Positions 55,172 through 64,000 of a DNA stretch of 64,000 nucleotides are shown here, piece by piece; within the stretch, counting starts at the first letter, position 1; the number at the start of each line of letters is the position of its first letter. The DNA lies in assembly GCA_021613535.1 (NCBI GenBank), contig CP075492.1, forward strand, positions 1,860,001 through 1,924,000, in the 5' to 3' direction. This stretch comes from Adineta vaga (Eukaryota > Rotifera). The position numbers and the translations under genes were made by a program. Under the pieces are notes generated by a model, which had not been told where the DNA came from, ran no database searches, and worked only from the letters and a program-made list of their open reading frames with translations.

Positions 55172-57274
55172 GTGGTATTATCAATTGTACTTTGCTTTCG
55201 ATGTTGTATTTACTTTTAACAATCATTCTTTTCTGATGATTAATGATACTCTTTTGAAAATATCGATGATGAAACAATTAACAACATTTGTATTTATTCA
55301 ATATCTAGAATAATAGATAATTTCATAAAATAGTCTAGATCATGAGATCAAATTCTATCACAAACTGATAATGAACAAGTATTTTCCCATCATTAATAGA
55401 ATATGGTTCGATATATATCAGGGACCGCCACAGGGCAGACTCTACCAGGGTAAGGCGCCCTTCAGGGCATTATATAGAATTTAGAGATCACTCTGGCTGT
55501 CATAATATCTGATGAACCCGAAGAAAAAAAGTACATATAGTAAAATCTCTCTATAGTGAACATCGTCGAGAACTTTCAAAAAAAGTGTTCACTTAAACTA
55601 TCTCAAATTAATAACTACCTCTTCTAACTATAACAAATTTTTATGAAAAACATGGATGTTTATTGACTTGACATCTTTCAAGTTGATGAAGAACTGAGTA
55701 AGCGGTGCAATAAAAGAATGCAGTCATGATTGTGAGAAATAGCTCGTAAATACAATTATTTGATCATCTTCATTGCACAGATGAGCTTGAGTTCTTTTTG
55801 AATCAACATGTGTTCGTCATTTCATAATCGTGAATGGAGAAGTTCAGCATTGCTTCATCTGTAAACCATGAATTCACTGCAGAATATTCATCATTTACGA
55901 TTAGTGCTTCTCTTATTCTATATACATATGACGATATTTCTTATGATAAGTAAATTATCGATCAATTAGCTTAGCACCGCCTCAGAATATTTCGAGAAAC
56001 CGATGATTTTTTCTTGTCAAATTAAATAAAAAATTGACAAATCCGCGACCATATGTGGTTTGTCAAAATTTATAGAGTTCCAATAAAATTGAAAAAATTT
56101 TCTCGATTGAAATCTAAAATCTCACAAATTGTGAGAAACCATTAAAAGATTTGATTTCTTCGACTCTGAACAATCTTTAATGAAACTCTTCGCCTCTTTT
56201 TCCTCGTTTTAGCCTCTTTTTTTCTCAAAAACTCAAGTGAAAGGAAGCAGACTAAACATGAAACAATTCTTCGTCATATTTGTGTTCTTTTATTGCTTTG
56301 AACATAAGTATTGTTACTTTGTTCTTTTTCGTTGCGAAAAAATGATAGATCTACGGATATAACAAGTTTAATTATTATCAACTGTGTATTTTCACTTCGT
56401 TCTGTTACTTATCATACTAACCTGAATAAGTTATACAGGTTTCGTAGATCGTTTCTTTACTCTATATGTAAGTAATTCAAAAAGGATGAACTTCCCATGA
56501 GATTCAATCCGACTTGTAAATTAGATCGTTTTCGATTGGATTCGCGTCGAATTTCATCGTAATCCGACATTTTGCATAAGACAACGATCAGATCCTGTCG
56601 GATCTGATCTCTCACGAATCTCCTGAGTTGTAGCCTATACCGTTCTCAGGTAAAACTAAAATACCGAATATTATGAATTTGAGCATGACTTTACTAGACT
56701 CTTTATTCGAGATGACAAAATCGAAAAAAATTTCCTGCAACGGCCTATAGCTAAATTAGGATAGCCTTCTAATAGATTCTCAAAGACTTTTATCTAGAAA
56801 AAGTACAAGATCTTTATCAATTGGCATGGGGGAGGGCGAATACTCCCTCTGAACATGACCTCAAATTTTGTCAATTTATAGAGGGCACCTCCAAGGGTAT
56901 AGATATCATAATATTTTTTGGGTTGGATAAGATTTTCATGGATGTATGAACTTCACAAAAAGTCAAAATCCTGATATTTAGGCCTAAACGAGAAAAGTAA
57001 TTCTTACGCAGTCCAGTTCTGTTAGGAAACATTTTGGAAAAAAGCTGTTCGTGAAAAATTATTTATTGGAGTAGCCGGATGTTCGCCAATTGACGAAAGT
57101 CCAATAAGCTTGTACTAGTGATGTCAAAATTCTATCAACCTTTCGTTTATATGACTGTAAATCTGGTATCGAATAAATTTGTTACCATTTGTTATACTCA
57201 GATAATATTCATTTTTATCGTCATCATAGCTTTAATAACTAATAGCTGTCGTAAATCGTTCTGTAGTGTTACGA
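55172..57274. other. Intergenic, no gene recognised
   Basis: At 55540-55605 a CTCTCTATAGTGAAC .. GTTCACTT pair loosely resembles pogo/Tigger-type ends, but no second terminus was found. A GC-richer word (GGGCAGACTCTACCAGGG) lies near 55433. The rest is AT-rich and featureless. Confidence 0.4.
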
Positions 57275-57445
57275 TTCCCGGTTACTGATGATATAGAAGC
57301 TTCATTTGATGAAGCAACATCCGTAGCCAAATCTTCTACCAAAACTCTATTAGGAAATGTCGATCAAAGCAAAAAATATAAAGAAAGTGCAGCAGATTCG
57401 ACGATAAATTGTAGTAAATCAGAAATATGTTTGATGTCACGATAA
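57275..57445 (+). other. Possible coding remnant, unrecognised
   Basis: A 57-codon frame ending in TAA reads 'FPVTDDIEASFDEATSVAKS' and 'TLLGNVDQSKKYKESAADS', which looks like a polar protein segment. No start, domain or splice partner is evident. It may belong with the fragment at 57841. Confidence 0.3.
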
Positions 57446-57840
57446 CAATCAACAATTTCGAAAACTGAATCGGATCTTTGAAAGTACACATTTAAACAAA
57501 TAATTTAATGCATTATTTAAAACATATTAAGCTATCTGTTTATTTAGAAGCATATTCCGAAGAGTATTTTTTTAATTCATTATAAACGAGATATCATCAA
57601 ACAATTATAAAAAAGAAATTTACATTATTATCCATCTTACTTAACGTTCTATTATTAATAATTGAAGCTTGGCATATCTTTTGTTGTTGTTTTGTATTAC
57701 TTTCTCTGTGCTAGTCCGTTTTATTTTAACTTTTAACAGATGACACCTTACTTAAGAAGATTTTTTATTTTCAAGAAGAATTTCATCAATAAAGCAGTTA
57801 CTGTACAACCAACTTAAAGTTTAAAAAATGTTGTGTCTCG

Positions 57841-58106
57841 TACAATAATTTAGACCTGATAGGTTTTTGTTCAACTAAACCATCAAAATCAACACGTGCA
57901 GCAGTACGTAAAACAAAAGAAGTCAAGAAACTATTGAATTTATTACAATCAAACAAGAGATCATTAATTGATACAGTAATGTCGTTTGCATATCTAATCG
58001 ATGAATCAGTTGGCAGTAGAAAGAAAGGAAAGAAAAGCAAAAATAATATTCAAAACCTGATTCATCATCATCATCATCATCAAGTTCAGTATCAGATTCA
58101 GATTAA
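57841..58106 (+). pseudogene. C-terminal fragment of an unrecognised gene, with a frameshift
   Basis: The frame reads 'STKPSKSTRAAVRKTKEVKK', 'LLQSNKRSLIDTVMSFAYLI' and 'SVGSRKKGKKSKNN'. Near 58053 it shifts: the old frame becomes a His run, while the next frame gives a natural-looking Ser-rich end ('PDSSSSSSSSVSDSD') and a TAA at 58104-58106. A basic patch followed by an acidic Ser-rich tail suggests a nuclear protein, but the family is not recognised. Confidence 0.45.
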
Positions 58107-58456
58107 AATGTTTTTATTATATGCTTTATTTACCTTATTCCAGCGTTTCTTAGATTGATTTTATTATTATTTCTGGATTATTTCACGTGATATTCTCTAT
58201 TGTTTTCTATACACTCCAGCACTTTATTTTTCAAAATTTGATATGGTCATATTTGAACGTATTCTAACAACACGCATGTAGGTACTTTATAACAATGTCA
58301 CTCAACTTTTGCCAATATTGACGGAAGTTTACAGGACCTTAGTCAATAGTTGGTGGAAGTCTTATTGGCAAACGGCGGGAATTCCCATATATATCTAATA
58401 ATGGGCACTCTAGGAGGCTACTATAGGGTACACTCTACAGAAAAAAGGTAAGTTGA
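58107..58456. other. Gap, nothing recognised
   Basis: AT-rich sequence between the fragment and the foldback element. Confidence 0.4.
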
Positions 58457-58813
58457 CCGAACCCATCAAAAGGATTTCGTAGAGTTCAAAAGCTTCAGAA
58501 TGCGTCGATAAATCGAAAGAAATGGTTTTCAAAATCTACGAAACCTAAAAAGGATCTGACCACGGGTACACGCTCCGAACCATCATCTACGAAACCTTTA
58601 TGAGTTTTGTACGGCGAAAAAAAGGTTCTGTGAGCAAATACGAAACTTTTTTTTGCTGTACGAAACTTAATGAGGTTTTGTAGACGACGGTTCAAAGCGT
58701 GTACCCGCGGTCAGATCCTTTTTAGGTTTCGTAGATTTTGAAAACCATTTCTTTCGATTTATCAACGCATTCTGAAGCTTTTGAAATCTACGAAACCCTT
58801 TTGATGGGTTTGG
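58457..58813. mobile_element. Near-perfect foldback (palindromic) element
   Basis: The left arm from 58457 (CGAACCCATCAAAAGGATTT .. AAAAGGTTCTGTGAGC) is matched in reverse complement by the right arm ending at about 58813 (.. AAACCCTTTTGATGGGTTT). The arms are about 170 bp with a loop of at most about 10 bases at 58635. Scattered mismatches (GGATTT/GGGTTT, GTCGAT/GTTGAT, CCACGG/CCGCGG) show the arms have begun to diverge. No protein is encoded. This is the structure of a foldback MITE; no clear target duplication was found. Confidence 0.85.
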
Positions 58814-59419
58814 TAATACATCTTTTTTATTTAGAGTGTATATGATAACAAATTGTATTAAAAATTCTTTCTGATTTAGATAGAAGACCACAAATTGTTG
58901 TATATTGAAATCATTTGAACACTCTAAAGAGGACTTCAGAATGGCATGTGTGCTGAACAAACTTTATTTTCTAGGTAAAAGCCTATATTCAGGTAGTCCT
59001 GAGACAGAAAATCCTTAATAATTTTCTTATTTGTCGATCAAGTTTAGATAAAAATACCATATTCGCGATCAGCGCGACGAGCTCTATCGGACTACATATA
59101 AGACAATAAAATCGAAGTCAAAATCGTTTTTTTCTCATTCCTGGGGAGTACCTCAGGGTCAAAAAATTGAAAATCGACTTTTCAAAGTTTTGGCCCTTAA
59201 AAAAGATATAGGGTAGTGCCCTGGATAATATAGTATTAAGATCGAAATCAAATCTCGTGAACTGAAACATAGTGAAATCGCCACACCTCCTTTATTTTAA
59301 AATATTTGAAACACCGAAAGCTTAACATAAGTAAAAAGCATATAGAACTGAAAGATGAAACAATTTTAAATGGAAAATCTTGTATTTCTCTCTTGATACA
59401 CATTTGAAAATGATAATCT
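58814..59419. other. Gap before the Kelch gene 3' end
   Basis: AT-rich. A minus frame at 59248-59439 has no motif. Nothing recognised. Confidence 0.4.
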
Positions 59420-61624
59420 TTATAGATCATATCTTTCACAAATCAATACATCTTCATAGTGTGCATTAGAAATACCTATAATCAAAACACTGTCGTTGAG
59501 AAGAATGGAATTGTGATCATATCGAAAGAAATTCAATAGAAGAGTACTTGTCCATTGATTAGTTTTTGGATTATATAGTTCGGTGACAACTATACATTCA
59601 TCTCCCGAAAGATAATTACCTCCAACTGCTAACACTTGACCTGTTGGTAAAAGTGTAAGAGTAAAGTGTGAACGTGCACATGCCATTGGTTGAGCAAGTG
59701 AGAATGTTTCGGTGATAGAGTTATATATTTCAACAGATGATACTGTAGTAGAACTCGAATTGACACCACCAGCTATTAATACATTTCCATCAGGCAGCAA
59801 TACGGCTGCACAATCAATGCGCGTTGTAATCATATCACCTACTGTGTAGGACCAAGAGCCTTCTTTGTAAATCTCTGGTCGTATTGGTAGTAATGAGCCG
59901 TACGAATCATGGCCACCGATAACCAGCATTGAAAGTCCATCGTCTAATAATATCGCTGTATGACCATACCGAGCTATATTCAAACTGCCTGTGGTAACAA
60001 ATGTATGTGATAATGAATTGTAAAGTTGATTGCTGGAAGCGACTGGCATATTGTGTGCAAGGATTCCACCAACAATCAATACTTCGCCATTTCGCAAAAG
60101 TGTTGCCGTATGATGTATTCGTTGTTCGTTCATAATATTCGGTACAAAGAACCATTTATCCATGTATATATTATATATTTCTGCTGTATGTCCATCAATA
60201 TCATCATCACTACCAATAGCTAAGATGTTTTTATTATCCGACAGTAATGTCAAGGTAAGTCCAAATCGTACTACATTCATATTCGAAACTTTTCGCCATT
60301 TTCTATTTACTGAAGAATAAATTTCACAGAATGGAACTGGCGCGAAGTAGGATGAAAATGGCCCGAATGTACTATCATATCTACCAATACCTCCGCACAC
60401 CAATATCTCTCCATTTGGAATAGCTATTGCAGGAAATCCTGCCCGTTTTATCGTAAGAGATGAATCTAGAATCCATTGATTTTGTGGTACCGTTGTTGAT
60501 ATATATATTTCCTTATCTATATTATCAAAGAAAAATTTTATAATAGTGATTAGATAGACGATTTTATACATGCATATAATGCACAGTTTGTTTTTCTTTT
60601 AAAATTTATTATAAAATCTAAAAAGTAATATGAATCAAATTCGTTACCAAGATTTTTTTAATTTTTCAAGTATTGATATGTATGTCTTCTAATTTCTCTT
60701 CGAAACGATATGTTTTTTTTTATTTAATCAAGAAATATTCTCATGTCAATTCTATCTCTAATTAGTCTAAAGCTTATTAACCTAAAAAATATCCTTAATT
60801 TTTATCATCTTTGCAGTACTCAAACATTTCCTTACTAATGTTCGCTACATAAAATCTCCTAAACATATCCCTTTTGATTGTTTAATTATGAAATTTTATT
60901 AAAGTATAGTTTACATGCATTCATGGTTGAAACTTACCATGAATAAAAGAAATCATATGTGTAGAAAGATCGGTTGTTGATACGTCCGTAGATGTTTGAT
61001 ATACACCATCATCTAAACAGATAAATATATATTAAATAATAATTAATGCTGAAAGTTCTTTAAATAATTTTTAATTTTTCAATACTTTAGCGATAAGATC
61101 AACTCTATAAAATGGATAAAATTTCAAAATATATACATCTATAAAAATTCATTTGGAATAAAAAAATCTCTCAATAATTGTATCAGATAAATATCCAACC
61201 TCATCCATATTCTAAAGTAAGTAATGTACGGTCAGAACTTGTTAATATCAAGAAGGAGGAAGAATTAAAATAATCTAACTAATATTTAGATTCTGTTTAT
61301 CTGGTTGAAGATAATTCATTCAATATGATCCTCTCACTGGTTTTTACAAGACAAAACTTTTAATGGAAAATTAGGCGATCGTTTTTTTACCTTTTGTTGT
61401 TTCATTATTTACTGTTCGGTTGATATCATGTTCAGAATCGTGCGATAAAAGAATGAATGTGATCATTATTGCCAAAATAATCACTGAAAACCCTATTATT
61501 ATTAGAATTCCAACGAGACTACATCGTCGACAATGAAAACTATGAGAAGAAAAGAAAATTTAATATTTTTTTTTTCTTTTTCAATATGATTATTTTACCA
61601 TTGTCTGGATAGAATTTGTTGCAT
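59420..61624 (-). CDS. Membrane-anchored Kelch-repeat protein
   Basis: Four exons: 61624-61599, 61539-61391, 61012-60938 and 60516-59420, with introns of 59, 378 and 421 bp. They join in phase to 448 residues. Exon 1 starts 'MQQILSRQ'. Exon 2 has a Cys/Arg-rich cytoplasmic start ('FHCRRCS'), a TM helix ('LIIIGFSVIILAIMITFILL') and a polar stalk ending in phase 1. Exon 3 lengthens the stalk ('TSTDVSTTDLSTHM'). Exon 4 holds about six Kelch blades ('HHTATLLRNGEVLIVGG', 'HFTLTLLPTGQVLAVGG'), ending 'LICERYDL'. The frame is intact throughout. Topology is type II with an outward propeller, as in the other anchored genes here. The ligand is unknown. Confidence 0.88.
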
Positions 61625-62365
61625 TTGTGATTAATAGATTTCTAAAAGAAAAAAAACTTTATATGGAATATATTCTTCACTGAATAATCATTGAAACGCA
61701 TTTTTTGTTGTAAATTTTAGAATAAAAAAGAGTTTGTTATTTTGCCAGATCTAATTCTTATCTACTTTTTCTTTTTAATTTTTTTTATTGAGAAAACAGT
61801 AACATATGTAATCTTATCAAAATAGAAAAACCGATGAAATACAAAATTTTATGGATTATGAAACAATATGAAAGAAGAGAATGATAAAAATACTGATATC
61901 TTGAAATGTAGCACTTTTATTCTTGATCAATGAATATCTGCATTTGTTCACAAGAAAGCAACATGCAGAAGAGAGAGAAACAAGACGGAACAAACTTGAT
62001 GATTAGAGCATATGTCCGAAGTCGATAGTGAGAGAAAAAGACATGCTTTTAAAATCATAAAAAATGAAAAGCAAAAAACAAGCATAATTATTTTCATTGT
62101 CCAAAAGTAAACATCTATCGCTATCGTGAATCATTTTGGCATTGTATTATTTCGATTCTTGAAATTGAGTTTATTGATAGGCGTAAATCAAAAGAAAACA
62201 AATTAATCTATATGACTGAGATATGAATCAATTTGGTAAATCCAACTTTTGCTTTTCAGCAATCGATAAAAGCCAAAAATAGCTTAAGAGAGGGTCCATG
62301 AGAAAATAGACCTATTCACTGTAAAAAGTAACAGTATAGTACAAAACTCTTGTCTTGTCTTCAAC
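61625..62365. other. Intergenic, promoter side of the Kelch gene
   Basis: AT-rich. No gene or repeat recognised. Confidence 0.4.
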
Positions 62366-62578
62366 ATGCCAAAAGCTTTCGAGGGATTTTTAGACGACAC
62401 GTACAGGGGGGAAACAGCCAACTCCAAATTTGTAACACAAGTTCTAAGGATCTTGAAGTGAGGGATTACAGTCGAAAGTATTCAGAGAAAGCTTAATGCG
62501 TTGGAAGCCAATGTAGAGTATGCTCTGGAGTACGGGAGTATAGATAAAAAAGTGTTCAAATACTATCAGAAGGACTGA
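62366..62578 (+). pseudogene. Small unrecognised gene remnant with in-frame TGA
   Basis: From an ATG: 'MPKAFEGFLDDTYRGETANS', 'KFVTQVLRILK', a TGA (62459-62461), then 'GITVESIQRKLNALEANVEY' and 'EYGSIDKKVFKYYQKD' to a second TGA. Base composition is less AT-rich and amino-acid use is even on both sides of the TGA, so it was probably coding. No family is recognised. A Trp codon mutated to TGA would explain the break. Confidence 0.4.
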
Positions 62579-63172
62579 CTACATGAGTCTATAAATGATA
62601 ACCAACTTAAATTTTCAAAAGATTCTTTTAAATTATCAATAGTCTATCTCTTTTATTCGTGTAAACTGGTAATTGTTCGAGAAATCGTAATACTAGCAAA
62701 GCTAATAATTATGTTCTATCGTTCAAAACATGACCCAATATAGGTTCAACAAGTACAAACATGTTCTTTTCCTGTTCTTTCATTGCCGTCCGAAATGTAC
62801 AAATAATTGTCGCATAGAAAATACATTGTATATGATATTGGCACGTATTCATTTTGGCATTAACAACTGAGAAAATACTGACTACTTTAGAACATCGATA
62901 AAGCTACTCAGCATGTGATCATCTATTCAAATTTTGTTCTTTTAATTTTTCTTTTTAATTGTTTGTATTTGAAAATAAATAAACTTATCCGATAAGCCTA
63001 ATTATAAAAAAAAGAACACTTAAGAAGATTAATGATAAGATAATTGAATCATAATCCGTGAATAATAGAAGCATATATGAGACAAATATTATATAAACGT
63101 ACTATAAGATTGTTTCGAAATATTTTCTCAAATCGAAACACATTCATTGTTGAAATTACATTCTTACAAAGT
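62579..63172. other. Gap upstream of the integrase gene
   Basis: AT-rich. No repeat end or terminal inverted repeat of a transposon was recognised before the integrase gene. Confidence 0.4.
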
Positions 63173-64000
63173 ATGGCATCTTCTATTTCATTACCTGCAA
63201 GAGTAAGTAAATGAACATTTGTTGAGAAGGAAATGGAATATTTTCATATAGATAACTACTACTTTATCTGTAACAACATCTTCAGAAACATTAGCATCAA
63301 CAACAGCTAGTGATAATATTAAATTAAAAAATGATTTCATTTCCAAAATCTCGGCATTGAGAAATGAATCATTGAATAATCCTATTTTTACGTCGGAACG
63401 ATATAATGAAACAGTTGAATTAATAAATAATGCAAAATTAAAAAGTAATTCTAAGAGAAATGATAAAGAAATATCATTATTAAAAACTTACGATGTAATT
63501 AATCTTGGTAATCAAGATAAATTAGTTAAGAAAATTCATGAAGGAGAAGATACTACAATTAAATATTATGTTCCGTTAAATGAGATTTATGATGTAATTA
63601 GAATGGCTCATTCAAATATAGGTCATCGTGGTATTAAATATACTTTAAAAGTAATTAAGAAACGATGTGCCAATGTCACTGAAAAACAAGTTAAATTATT
63701 TATCTCTAGTTGTGAAGAATGCAAAATGAAACGTTCCGAACCTAGAAATTCATCAAAATTAGTGATAAATCCGATTCTTTCAAACGATTTTAATTCTCCT
63801 GGTCAGGTTGACCTTATTAATATGCAATCGTCCCCCTGTGGACCGTTTAAGTTTATCTTGAATTATCAAGATCATTTTACGAAATTCTGTGTTTTACGAC
63901 CTCTTAAAACAAAAACAGCAGCAGAAGTCGCTTATCATCTATTATATATTTTTGCGATATTTGGCGCACCACTTATCTTACAGTCAGATAATGGAAGAGA
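63173..64000 (+). CDS. GIN/KRBA2-type integrase gene (3' end outside window)
   Basis: Exon 1 (63173-63202) gives 'MASSISLPAR', a 49 bp intron follows, and exon 2 (from 63252) is open to the window edge. After a Ser/Thr-rich start comes a zinc-binding HHCC integrase N-domain ('AHSNIGHRG', then 'CEECKMKR'). The DDE core follows, with 'GQVDLINMQS' (first Asp) and 'APLILQSDNGR' (second Asp); the third acidic residue would lie beyond the edge. The words 'NPILSNDFNSPGQVDL' and 'YQDHFTKFCVLRPLK' are close to the integrase-like part of vertebrate KRBA2 and to Ginger-type transposons. It is either a mobile element's integrase or a domesticated copy. The host-like intron slightly favours the latter or a Ginger element. 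Confidence 0.85.

Noticed and set aside
55540-55605. Pogo/Tigger-type terminal repeat
   Set aside because: Only one end with loose similarity was seen, and no matching inverted end or TA duplication could be placed.
1-64000. CRISPR arrays, rRNA genes or prokaryotic operons
   Set aside because: No regularly spaced direct repeats, no rRNA-like blocks and no ribosome-binding-site-driven gene runs. Introns and protein families are eukaryotic.

Overview
The window looks like nuclear DNA of a bdelloid rotifer (Adineta/Rotaria type). This is inference from several signs: very AT-rich sequence; genes cut by 48-64 bp GT..AG introns; large secreted or membrane proteins built from NHL, Kelch, FG-GAP, LDL-receptor-A and EGF repeats; 7TM receptors fused to LDLa/EGF domains; an ionotropic glutamate receptor with a K+-channel-like VGYG pore, as described for Adineta vaga AvGluR1; and many short tracts of the bdelloid telomere-type unit TGTGGG. 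Decayed gene pieces and small palindromic repeats separate the intact genes, as in an accessory or subtelomere-like part of the genome.

Layout. 0-10 kb: an NHL-propeller protein cut by the left edge; a seven-exon minus-strand gene joining a LIM-like zinc finger, an RRM and a NYN ribonuclease domain; a broken Kelch gene; a broken papain-family protease. 11-22 kb: the glutamate receptor, an ADP-ribosyltransferase-like remnant, a hAT-type MITE, a 1603-residue LDLa/EGF/7TM receptor and a membrane-anchored NHL protein. 23-34 kb: a secreted heparinase-like protein (candidate horizontal transfer), a 317-residue 7TM receptor, a Kelch gene with one in-frame TGA, and three receptor or ART-like pseudogenes. 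35-43 kb: inverted repeats, a Kelch gene, a pseudo-tRNA, a Pif1-type helicase piece and about 4 kb with little coding. 43-55 kb: three homologous two-TM modules followed by a TM/Thr-rich stalk and FG-GAP repeats. All seven exons join in phase into one 1802-residue reading frame. 55-64 kb: decayed fragments, a near-perfect foldback element, another anchored Kelch gene and the start of a GIN/KRBA2-type integrase gene.

How the genes relate. Six loci share one design: a short cytoplasmic start, one TM segment, a polar stalk, then a phase-1 intron leading into an extracellular beta-propeller. The propeller is Kelch in four, NHL in one and FG-GAP in one, which suggests an anchor exon reused by exon shuffling. 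With the LDLa/EGF receptors and the glutamate receptor, most intact genes here face the cell surface. A second theme is a dispersed family of short hairpins with telomere-like arms (TTGAGGGTGTGGGTG .. CACCCACACCCTCAAG), occurring every few kb in gaps, in one intron, and once supplying a gene's stop codon.

Limits: exon joins were made by eye from splice sites and reading phase. Family names rest on recognised motifs, not database searches.
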